64,000 nt of DNA from CAVQNQ01 sp963714205 (GTDB lineage Bacteria; Acidobacteriota; Terriglobia; Bryobacterales; Bryobacteraceae). The translations under genes were made by a program, and so were the position numbers. The stretch is taken from assembly GCA_963714205.1 (NCBI GenBank), contig CAVQNQ010000002.1:1550001-1614000 (forward strand). The letters run 5' to 3'. Under the pieces are notes generated by a model. The model was not told where the DNA came from and ran no database searches. It worked only from the letters and a program-made list of their open reading frames with translations. This document shows, piece by piece, positions 8,092 to 15,530 of the stretch. The stretch's first letter is position 1. Each line of letters opens with the position of its first letter.

Positions 8092-8978
8092 CAGCCTCGC
8101 GTCTGCAGCAGATCCCCTTCCGGAATTTTCGTCACATCCAGGCCAGGCATGGCATCGCCCAGCGCGCGGCTGGCCTCCAGCAGCTTCTCGGGATTATCGA
8201 AGTTCTTGGCGGCCTGCACGATAGCCTTGGCGCGCGCCGCTGGATCGGAGGACTTGAAAATCCCCGAACCCACGAACACGGCCTCGGCGCCGAGTTGCAT
8301 CACTAGAGCCGCGTCGGCCGGAGTGGCGATGCCGCCCGCCGAGAAATTGGGCACCGGCAGCTTGCCGCGCTCCGCCACCCATTCCACCAGATCCAGAGGT
8401 GCCTGGAGGTTCTTAGCTTCGTGAACCAGCTCTTCCCTGCCGAGCACCGTGAGCTGCTTCATCTCCTTCACGATGGTGCGGATGTGGCGCACGGCCTCCA
8501 CGATGTTGCCCGAGCCGGCCTCGCCCTTGGTGCGGATCATAGCGGCCCCCTCGGCAATGCGCCGCAGGGCCTCGCCCAGGTTGCGCGCGCCGCACACGAA
8601 CGGCACCTTGAAACCGCCCTTGGCGATGTGGTGCTCTTCGTCGGCGGGAGTCAGCACCTCGCTTTCGTCGATGTAATCCACGCCCAGCGCTTCCAGGATG
8701 CGCGCCTCCATGAAGTGCCCGATGCGCGCCTTGGCCATGACGGGAATGGTCACGGTCGCCATGATCTCCTCGATAATGGCGATATTGGCCATGCGCGCCA
8801 CACCGCCTTCTTTCCGTATATCGGCCGGCACGCGCTCCAGGGCCATGACCGCCGACGCCCCGGCGTCCTCCGCGATCTTGGCCTGCCCGGCGTTGGTAAC
8901 ATCCATAATGACGCCGCCCTTGAGCATCTCCGCCAGCCCAACCTTCACTCGAAACTGTTCGCTCGTAAACTCAAACAT
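8088..8978 (-). CDS. pdxS: Pyridoxal 5'-phosphate synthase subunit PdxS
   Basis: This is the synthase subunit that makes PLP from ribose 5-phosphate, glyceraldehyde 3-phosphate and ammonia. The 296-residue length, the VKVGLAEMLKGGVIMDV opening, the MAKARIGHF segment carrying the Schiff-base lysine, and the glycine-rich phosphate-binding region GSGIFKS are all typical. I place the start at MFEFTSEQ (8978), preceded by an AGGAGAG ribosome binding site; an upstream ATG at 9005 overlaps the MocR gene stop and has no such site. It is co-transcribed with pdxT and the LMW phosphatase, and lies 23 bases after the MocR-like gene. Confidence 0.97.
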   Translation of the reverse strand: MFEFTSEQFRVKVGLAEMLKGGVIMDVTNAGQAKIAEDAGASAVMALERVPADIRKEGGVARMANIAIIEEIMATVTIPVMAKARIGHFMEARILEALGVDYIDESEVLTPADEEHHIAKGGFKVPFVCGARNLGEALRRIAEGAAMIRTKGEAGSGNIVEAVRHIRTIVKEMKQLTVLGREELVHEAKNLQAPLDLVEWVAERGKLPVPNFSAGGIATPADAALVMQLGAEAVFVGSGIFKSSDPAARAKAIVQAAKNFDNPEKLLEASRALGDAMPGLDVTKIPEGDLLQTRGW

Positions 8979-9001
8979 TGACTTCTCTCCTAATGGCACC
9001 C

Positions 9002-10480
9002 TCAAACCATGGCCGACTGCGGCTCGAAAGCCTGGCCAGAGCTATCCAATTCGCTGCGCACCACGCGTCCCAAAATCGCCAGCCCCTGGCGGATCTTCTC
9101 AGGCGGGAGCCCCGCGAAACTCAGCCGCAGCGCGCCCGGCTCCAGCCGCGAGACCGCGAAATAGCGGCCCGGTAGATACGCCACGCCTTCCCTTTGCGCG
9201 CGCGCCAGCAGCGCGCCCGCATCCAGCGGCTCCGGCAGCCTTACCCACACGTTCATGCCGCCCTCGGGTTGGGTCCAGCGGGCGCCCTCCGGCAGATGCT
9301 CGCGGCAGGCCTCGAGGGTGGCGGCCAGCCGCTCCGAGCCGGCCCTCAGCATTCGCGCCCGATGCGCCTCCAGGCGTCCCGATTCGGCGAATTCCAGGAG
9401 CACGGCCTGCGAAAGCTGGTCGGTATGCAGGTCGCACGCCTCCTTGGCATGGCGCAGGCGGTCGATCAGAGGCTTGGGTCCCAGCGCCCAGCCCACGCGC
9501 AGTCCCGGAAAACTGACCTTCGAGAAGCTGCGCACGAGAACCGTGCCGCTGCTTTCATCCAGTTGCTTGAGAGGGGGCAGGGCTTCGCCGCGATAGCGCA
9601 ATTCCCCGTAAGAATCGTTTTCCACCACCGGGACTCCCGCCGCTCCAGCCGCTTGCAGCACGGCCCGCCGCGCCGCCAGCGAAAGCGTCAGCCCCGTGGG
9701 GTTCTGGAAATTCGAGGTCACCACCAGCAAACGCGGCCGTTCGCGCTCCAAGACGCGCTCCAGTTGGCCGACTTCGAGGCCGTCCGGCCCCAGCGGAATG
9801 CCGGCAAGTTGCGCGCCCATGCCCGCGATCAGGCTTTTCAGGCCCGTGTAAACCGGGTCTTCCACGGCCGCCGTGTCGCCGGGACGCAGCAGCACGCGTC
9901 CAATCAGGTCCAGGGCTTGCTGGCAGCCGTTGGTCACGATCAGGTCGTCGCCCGGCCCGGCTAGGCGCTGCCGCCGCGCTTCTTCGAGAAGGTAGCGGCG
10001 CAACGGCTCGTAGCCGCTGGGCGAACCGAGTTGCAGGATATCGCCCAAATCCCGCCGTGCCAGCACCGCCTCCGCGCTGGCGCGGAAATCGTCCAGCGGG
10101 AAGAGGTCGCGGGGAGGGCGCGACATCACGAAACTGATTACGTCCTTGGAGAACCCGCCGGTGGGACCGGAGGGCGCCACGGGTTCGCCGCGCTCCAGCA
10201 GACCGGCCCAACCCATGCCGCCGGCCGGCGGAGCCGGACTCCCGCGCACGAAACTGCCGCGGCCCACCTGGCCATCGATCAATCCTTCGGTTTCAAGCAG
10301 CTCATAGGCGGCCGCTACTGTGGTCCGATTCAATCCCAGTTGGCCAGCCAATTCGCGGGTGGCGGGCAGCCGTGCGCCTCGGGCCAACTCTCCCGACCGA
10401 ATGCGCGAGGCAATCTGGTCATAGAGTTGCCGATAAAGCGGCAGTTCGGAGGTGTGGTCGAGCGCGGGCCTAAACTCCAT
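9002..10480 (-). CDS. MocR-family (GntR/aminotransferase) regulator, PdxR-like
   Basis: The N-terminal 75 residues form a GntR-type winged helix (LYDQIASRIRSGEL, ARLPATRELAGQLGLNRTTV). The rest is a fold-type I aminotransferase-like domain with a conserved lysine in VRSFSKVSFPGLR, expected to bind PLP. MocR proteins next to pdxST are usually PdxR, which controls PLP synthesis in response to PLP. Here the gene is upstream on the same strand as pdxST, 23 bases away, so it is probably in the same operon. I prefer the start at 10480 (MEFRPALD) over 10498 because a candidate operator half-site covers the earlier ATG. Neither start has a clear ribosome binding site. Confidence 0.88.
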   Translation of the reverse strand: MEFRPALDHTSELPLYRQLYDQIASRIRSGELARGARLPATRELAGQLGLNRTTVAAAYELLETEGLIDGQVGRGSFVRGSPAPPAGGMGWAGLLERGEPVAPSGPTGGFSKDVISFVMSRPPRDLFPLDDFRASAEAVLARRDLGDILQLGSPSGYEPLRRYLLEEARRQRLAGPGDDLIVTNGCQQALDLIGRVLLRPGDTAAVEDPVYTGLKSLIAGMGAQLAGIPLGPDGLEVGQLERVLERERPRLLVVTSNFQNPTGLTLSLAARRAVLQAAGAAGVPVVENDSYGELRYRGEALPPLKQLDESSGTVLVRSFSKVSFPGLRVGWALGPKPLIDRLRHAKEACDLHTDQLSQAVLLEFAESGRLEAHRARMLRAGSERLAATLEACREHLPEGARWTQPEGGMNVWVRLPEPLDAGALLARAQREGVAYLPGRYFAVSRLEPGALRLSFAGLPPEKIRQGLAILGRVVRSELDSSGQAFEPQSAMV

Positions 10481-10486
10481 CCAGCC

Positions 10487-10550
10487 AAATCGTACCATAT
10501 TGGATGGCTGTACGGTGAATGGGTGGCCCTTGGTGGGTTTGGTACAATTT
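10487..10550. promoter_or_regulatory. Inverted 13-bp repeats between the MocR-like gene and the Rid gene (candidate operator)
   Basis: AAATCGTACCATA at 10487-10499 and the reverse complement of AAATTGTACCAAA at 10538-10550 match at 11 of 13 positions, with centres 51 bp apart (about five helical turns). The right copy covers a TACAAT -10-like hexamer at 10543-10548 that serves the plus-strand Rid gene; the left copy sits just upstream of the MocR start. MocR regulators bind paired repeats, so this could be the autoregulatory site. That is inference from position and symmetry only. Confidence 0.4.
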
Positions 10551-10558
10551 TAACTGCT

Positions 10559-11719
10559 ATGCGCAGTCCGCGCGTGAGGCTGCGGAGGAACCGAAGGAGA
10601 GCGGCCGCTTTTTTGGCACTGGCCGGCGCGCTCGGCGTGCTGACCTCCGCGGCCCCGAAAAAGAAGAATAAGGAAGATCAGACCCAGGTCCTGCAACTGC
10701 CCAGGGATCTGCCCAATTCCGTGGTGGGCGAGACACAGCGCCTGGCGTTCTACGTTACTCCTTTATCTTCCAGAGGTTTGCTGTCCCAACAGGTGCGCGA
10801 TGCGCTGAAGGCGCTCTCCCGCGAAACGGGGGGCGACGCAGTGCTTCACGTCCGCGCGTTTGTTGCCGGAACGGGCGACTTGCGCCGTGTGCGCGACCTG
10901 ATCAGCGAGATTTACACGGATCGCCGCCAGGCGCTGCCCGCCCTCAGCCTGGTGCAAGCCGGAGGCTTCGGGAAAGAAGGAACCCAGGTGGTGCTCGAAG
11001 CGGTAACTGAGGGGAAGAAGAAAGTTAACCCCTATGGCGTGGCGTTCTTTTCCGCGCCCATGGCGACGACGGCGAATCCTTTGGACCCGGTTCTCCCGCT
11101 GGCCACCAAGTCCCTGGCCGGGCTGGGGAAAGCTCTGCAGGCGGCCGACCTGACCGCCGCCGACGTGCTGCGCGTCACCTGCTATTTCACGGCGCTGGAG
11201 GACTTGATGGCCGCCCGCCAGTTAGTGGAAGCCGATTATCCCCGCGCGGCCGTCGCCTATGTGCAGACGCAGCGCATTCCCACCCAGGCCGCCGCGGGCT
11301 GCGAGGCCGTGGCGCGGCTGCGTTCCGATCCGGGCGTGGAATTTCGAGCGCTCGATTCCGCGAGCCTCACGCACGAGCCGGGCCTCTCAGCCGCCGTCCT
11401 GGTGGGCGCGTCCCGCCTGGTGTTCACCGGCACGCAAGTGTCATTCGGATACCGGGAAGAAGACGGGCGGCTGGCTTTCGACCGCCTGAGGAAGGAATTG
11501 GCGCAGGCTGGAGCCTCGCCCCAGGACGTGGCGGTGGCGCATTTCTATCCCCTCTCGCGGGGGATCGCCAACCAGGTGCGCAAGCTGGAAGCCGGGTTCT
11601 TCGACGCCGCGCGCCCGCCGGCCGGATCGCTGCTGCTCTTCGAGGGGCTTCCCTCCATGGATGCCGGCTTTGCCGTGGACGCGGTGGCGGCCAAACCGGA
11701 GGCGCCCGCGCCCCGGTGA
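10559..11719 (+). CDS. Exported protein with three Rid (RidA/YjgF)-like repeats
   Basis: A 386-residue protein with an arginine-rich N-terminus (RLRRNRRRAAAFLALAGAL) that looks like a Sec or possibly Tat signal peptide ending near TSAAP. The mature part contains three Rid-like units at about residues 60-155, 165-265 and 280-375. Each has the family pattern of a leading strand, a long helix and a strand-helix-strand with GAS.DV or similar (LTAADVLRVTCYFTALEDL; ASPQDVAVAHFYPL). Rid proteins normally act in the cytosol as enamine/imine deaminases; I could not confirm the catalytic arginine. It starts at the first ATG after a TACAAT hexamer, with no Shine-Dalgarno sequence. Function unknown. Confidence 0.75.
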   Translation: MRSPRVRLRRNRRRAAAFLALAGALGVLTSAAPKKKNKEDQTQVLQLPRDLPNSVVGETQRLAFYVTPLSSRGLLSQQVRDALKALSRETGGDAVLHVRAFVAGTGDLRRVRDLISEIYTDRRQALPALSLVQAGGFGKEGTQVVLEAVTEGKKKVNPYGVAFFSAPMATTANPLDPVLPLATKSLAGLGKALQAADLTAADVLRVTCYFTALEDLMAARQLVEADYPRAAVAYVQTQRIPTQAAAGCEAVARLRSDPGVEFRALDSASLTHEPGLSAAVLVGASRLVFTGTQVSFGYREEDGRLAFDRLRKELAQAGASPQDVAVAHFYPLSRGIANQVRKLEAGFFDAARPPAGSLLLFEGLPSMDAGFAVDAVAAKPEAPAPR

Positions 11720-11746
11720 AAGCCGAGGTAGAATAGGAGCAAAGCC

Positions 11747-12868
11747 GTGACCTCCGTTTCTCGTCTCATGGGTTCGATCCTGCTCTTCGGGCTGGCGTCT
11801 TTCTCAGCCCCGCAGGAGACCCCCGCTCCGGCGCAGTCCCCTCCGGCGCAGGCCGCCCCAGCGCAGGTGCAGGGTGCCGAGCAGCCCAGCACCAATATTC
11901 GCGTGCAGGTCAACGAGGTCATCGTGCCGGTCACCGTGACCGACGATAAGGGCAAGTTCATCTCCAACCTGGTGGCCGGGGATTTCCGCATTATGGACGA
12001 AGGCCGGCCGCAGCACATCAGCTTCTTCAGCCACGAGCAGAAACAGCCCATCGTGGTGGGCTTCCTGATGGACCTGAGCAACGCCAGCCGCATCCACTGG
12101 CTGACCTACCAGGAGGCCATGAAGGAGTTGGTCTGGGGCCTGCTGCCGGGCGACAAGAAATATACCGGTTACCTGATCGGCTACAGCAATGTTGCCGAAC
12201 TCCTCGAGAACACCACCTGGGACGGCGAGAAGATCACCGCCCACATCGATCGCCAGAAGGCCGGCGGCGGATCGGCCCTGTACGATGCCATATACATGGC
12301 CTGCACGAGCCGGCAAGTGATCGAGGGCGAACCCTTCGAACCGCGCCGCGTGATCGTCATCATGGGCGACGGCCACGATAACACCAGCACCCATACTCTC
12401 GACGACGTCCTGCAGGTGGCGCAACGCAACCTGGTGACCATCTACGCGGTGAGCACGCAGGCGTTTGGTTTCGCCAACGACAGTCAGGCCGTACTCGAGC
12501 GCCTGACCGGCCAGACAGGCGGCCACGTCGAGTATCCGCTCAACGTGCTGTACAAGGATGTTTCCGGCTATCTCTCGACGCCTTCCGATGAGGGCAACTA
12601 TGCTCTGACGGTGGGCACGGGCGGCTATGCCGCGGAGATCTCGGGCAGTATTATCAGGGCGGTGGGCGGCATAGCGGGCGAGGTGCAGACGCAATACGTG
12701 CTGCGCTACATCCCGGACCTGGAACCCGAGCTCAAGCCCAAGCCGTACCGCAAGATCAAGGTGGATATCCCAGCGCTGCCCACCGCCAAAATCTACGCCC
12801 GCGACGGCTACTATCCTTACGGCGCGCCGGTCGCTACCAACAGTGCGCCGGTCGCTACCACTCCCTAG
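11747..12868 (+). CDS. VWA domain protein of the acidobacterial type, exported
   Basis: A 373-residue protein with a signal peptide (SRLMGSILLFGLASFSAP), a proline/alanine-rich spacer, a beta-rich segment (VQVNEVIVPVTVTDDKGKF) and a von Willebrand factor A domain from about residue 100. This layout is that of the VWFA-related acidobacterial domain family, found in large numbers in this phylum and of unknown function. The MIDAS motif reads DLSNAS instead of DxSxS, so metal binding may be changed, although a GDGHDNTS segment and SALYDAIY are kept. It starts with GTG 8 bases after an AGGAGC site. The C-terminus ends in a duplicated PVATNSAPVAT stretch. Confidence 0.88.
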   Translation: MTSVSRLMGSILLFGLASFSAPQETPAPAQSPPAQAAPAQVQGAEQPSTNIRVQVNEVIVPVTVTDDKGKFISNLVAGDFRIMDEGRPQHISFFSHEQKQPIVVGFLMDLSNASRIHWLTYQEAMKELVWGLLPGDKKYTGYLIGYSNVAELLENTTWDGEKITAHIDRQKAGGGSALYDAIYMACTSRQVIEGEPFEPRRVIVIMGDGHDNTSTHTLDDVLQVAQRNLVTIYAVSTQAFGFANDSQAVLERLTGQTGGHVEYPLNVLYKDVSGYLSTPSDEGNYALTVGTGGYAAEISGSIIRAVGGIAGEVQTQYVLRYIPDLEPELKPKPYRKIKVDIPALPTAKIYARDGYYPYGAPVATNSAPVATTP

Positions 12869-12909
12869 CCTTCCGGCCGATAAGCGAATAAGATTAAGAA
12901 CGGTCCCCG

Positions 12910-13740
12910 ATGCCGGCCACCGTCGTTTTCATCTCCGAAAAGCGCCAGGGCGCTTATGTGCTGCTGGAGGCGCATCTGCCAGGGCGGCCGGCGGCGAATA
13001 TCGGGGTGGTGCTGCTGGATTCGTCCGGCGACCGCGCCTGGCTGCGCCTGCGGCCGAATTTCGACGATATCGCCGATCCGGAAGACGCCGAGGTTTTCCA
13101 GGCGCTTGAGGAGCAGCTTAGCGCCGGCTTGGCCGAGGGCGGCGCGGAAGCCTATCTGCGATCGCTCGAGGATACGCTTTCGAACGCCGTGCGCATCTCC
13201 GAACGCCAGATCGTGGCGGTGGATGCCTTTACCCGCGTGCTCGACCGCCTCTACAACGAGCACGTGGAGAAGCTCGCGGTCGAGCCGTTTCGGACGCACG
13301 TGCCGCTGTATAGCCTGCGCGCGGCGGCCGGGTACCTGGGCGAGGAGATGCCCACCGAGGCCGAGGATTGGGTGCGCGCGCCCGAAGGCATGCGGCTCGG
13401 CCCCGATATTTTCGCCGCCCACGTGGTGGGCCGCTCCATGGAACCGCTCATCCCGGATGGCAGCCTGAACCTGTTCCGCCTGCATCCCGCAGGGTCGCGG
13501 CAGAACAAGATCCTGCTCATCCAGCGCGCGGGCGTGCTGGATGAGACTGCCCGCTACACGGTGAAGCGCTACACCAGCCAGAAGGTCTATCGCGGCGGGG
13601 AGCCGAACGGCGACGCGGCCGATGTCCAATGGGAGCACCAGCGCATCCGCCTGGAACCGCTCAATCCGGAGTTCGAGGCCTGGGACGCGGGCCCGGAGGA
13701 TTTCGCCGTGGTCGCCGAATGGCTGCGCGTTCTGGAGTAG
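12910..13740 (+). CDS. S24 (LexA-like) peptidase domain protein without an HTH domain
   Basis: The C-terminal half of this 276-residue protein is an S24/LexA-type serine peptidase fold with S176 in HVVGRSMEPLIPDGS and K219 in YTVKRY, so the Ser-Lys dyad is intact. The N-terminal 120 residues are not a DNA-binding HTH. They begin MPATVVFISEKRQGAYVLLE and contain ANIGVVLLDSSG, which slightly resembles DUF3037-type proteins. In LexA and UmuD this fold drives RecA-stimulated self-cleavage, but the canonical cleavage site is not obvious. Its stop overlaps the mutY start by 22 bases, suggesting one operon linked to DNA repair. Confidence 0.75.
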   Translation: MPATVVFISEKRQGAYVLLEAHLPGRPAANIGVVLLDSSGDRAWLRLRPNFDDIADPEDAEVFQALEEQLSAGLAEGGAEAYLRSLEDTLSNAVRISERQIVAVDAFTRVLDRLYNEHVEKLAVEPFRTHVPLYSLRAAAGYLGEEMPTEAEDWVRAPEGMRLGPDIFAAHVVGRSMEPLIPDGSLNLFRLHPAGSRQNKILLIQRAGVLDETARYTVKRYTSQKVYRGGEPNGDAADVQWEHQRIRLEPLNPEFEAWDAGPEDFAVVAEWLRVLE

Positions 13741-14735
13741 AGCGCGCGCTGGCCGCGAGCCTGCTTGCCTGGTACCGGCGCCACCGCCGCGATCTTCCCT
13801 GGCGGCGCACCGCGGACCCCTACTCGATATGGGTCTCGGAGATCATGCTGCAGCAGACCCGCGCCGAAACCGTAATTCCGTATTACCGGCGCTTCCTCGA
13901 GCGATACCCCACCGTGGAGGCGCTGGCGGCCGCCTCCGAGCCGGAAGTCCTGGCGCTGTGGAGCGGGTTGGGTTACTATTCCCGCGCGCGCAACCTGTTG
14001 CGAGCGGCCCGGCGGATAACCGCCGCGGGCGCGTTCCCGCGCGACTATGCCGGACTGCGTGCGCTGCCGGGTATTGGCGATTACACCGCCGCGGCGATGG
14101 CCAGCATCGCCTTCCAGTTGCCGCACGCGGTGGTGGATGGCAACGTTCTGCGGGTGGTGGCGCGCATACGGAACGATGCCGCTGATATCGCCGCGCCGCG
14201 CACGCGCCTTCGCTTCCGCGAGATCGCGCAGGCCTGGCTCGATCCGCGCCATCCCGGCCTTTTTAACCAAGCCCTCATGGAACTCGGGGCGGCCGTATGC
14301 CTGCCGAAGAATCCACGCTGTTCCGTCTGCCCCTTGGCCGCCGGCTGCCTCGCCCGCGCCCGCGGCACGGCGGCCGAACTGCCCGTGAAACGCCGCGACG
14401 CCGAACCGGTGCGGCTCGCAGGCGCCATGCTGGTGATCCGCAGAGGAGGCCGCATCTTGCTTCGCCAACGGGAGGCGGCGGCACGCCGCATGCCCGGCTT
14501 CTGGGATCTGCCCGCCCCCGAGGATCTTCCCGACGCGCGCGCGATGGAGCGGCTCGGCGCGTGCCGCCACACCATTACGCACTACCACTACAACTTGTCC
14601 GTGATGGCGGCGGCGCTGCCGGGATCTGGAATTCCGGCCACCGGGACCTTCGGCTGGTTCACGCCGGAGCAGCTTAACGCCATCCCTCTCAGCACCACCG
14701 CGCGAAAGGGTTTAAGAATTGCCGGCTTGGTTTAA
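13719..14735 (+). CDS. mutY: A/G-specific adenine glycosylase MutY
   Basis: MutY removes adenine mispaired with 8-oxoguanine. In this 338-residue version the catalytic E41 lies in VSEIMLQQT, the helix-hairpin-helix is LPGIGDYTAAAM (about 116-127), and the catalytic D140 is in VDGNV. The 4Fe-4S cluster ligands follow in a C-x6-C-x2-C-x5-C pattern (CLPKNPRCSVC...C). The C-terminal NUDIX-like domain that recognises 8-oxoG is present (RRGGRILLRQREA onward). I use the ATG at 13719, which overlaps the S24 gene. The frame is open further upstream but has no MutY similarity there. Confidence 0.95.
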   Translation: MAARSGVERALAASLLAWYRRHRRDLPWRRTADPYSIWVSEIMLQQTRAETVIPYYRRFLERYPTVEALAAASEPEVLALWSGLGYYSRARNLLRAARRITAAGAFPRDYAGLRALPGIGDYTAAAMASIAFQLPHAVVDGNVLRVVARIRNDAADIAAPRTRLRFREIAQAWLDPRHPGLFNQALMELGAAVCLPKNPRCSVCPLAAGCLARARGTAAELPVKRRDAEPVRLAGAMLVIRRGGRILLRQREAAARRMPGFWDLPAPEDLPDARAMERLGACRHTITHYHYNLSVMAAALPGSGIPATGTFGWFTPEQLNAIPLSTTARKGLRIAGLV

Positions 14736-14742
14736 CGGATTT

Positions 14743-15480
14743 CTAGGCTAAAACCGACGCTCGCTCATCAAAAGCGGATTGCATACCCCTCAGTATCCGC
14801 TCGGCCTCTGCACGCATATCTTCCTTACCCGTGATGGGTCGGCCGATCACCAGGTAGTCGGCTCCCGCCATAATGGCATCCCTTGATGAAGTGCGCCGCT
14901 TCTGATCGTCCATCGGCGAGCCATCTTCGCGAATTCCCGGTGTAACCACCAGCAATCGGCCGGTAGAGACTTCCTTGATCGCACGGGCCTCTTGTCCGGA
15001 AGCGATTACGCCATCGCACCCAGCGTCGAGGGCCATGCGCGATCGCCGGAGCACGAGCTGCTCCACGGAATGGCTGGTGTAGCCCAGTTCGGCGATGTCG
15101 GTGGCATCCATGCTGGTGAGCACCGTCACGGTGAACAATTTAAGGGGGTTGTTTCCTCTTCCGGCTACCGCGCCCTTAATCAGAGTGCTGGTCCCGTGTA
15201 AGGTGAGGAATGACACGCCCAGCCGGCATGCGTTGGCTACGGCCTTCTTCAGCGTCTCGGGGATGTCGTAGTACTTGTAGTCGAGGAAAACCCTCTTCCC
15301 GCTGCCGATAATGCGCCCGATCAACTCTTCCGTGCCGGGTGCCAATTGGAGGATGAGGCCGACTTTGAAGAAGTTCACGACGCCATCCAGCCGGCTGACG
15401 ATTTCCCATGCTTCGTCCGCAGTGGGGCAGTCTAGCGCTACGATCAGTCTGTCTTGCGCATCGATACGGGGAGTTGACAT
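14743..15480 (-). CDS. pyrF: Orotidine 5'-phosphate decarboxylase
   Basis: PyrF makes UMP in the last step of pyrimidine synthesis. The 245-residue TIM-barrel protein has LIVALDCPTADEA at the first strand, the catalytic DxKxxD motif in FLDYKYYDIPET, a TVTVLTSMD segment, and the closing phosphate-binding YLVIGRPIT. This is the group I type. The ATG at 15480 is used; another six codons upstream is possible. It converges on mutY (7 bases apart) and follows the redoxin gene on the same strand. Confidence 0.95.
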   Translation of the reverse strand: MSTPRIDAQDRLIVALDCPTADEAWEIVSRLDGVVNFFKVGLILQLAPGTEELIGRIIGSGKRVFLDYKYYDIPETLKKAVANACRLGVSFLTLHGTSTLIKGAVAGRGNNPLKLFTVTVLTSMDATDIAELGYTSHSVEQLVLRRSRMALDAGCDGVIASGQEARAIKEVSTGRLLVVTPGIREDGSPMDDQKRRTSSRDAIMAGADYLVIGRPITGKEDMRAEAERILRGMQSAFDERASVLA

Positions 15481-15530
15481 GATCTGGAAAACCCCCATTC
15501 TAGCAGCGAGGTCCGCCGCACTGGCCCGCG

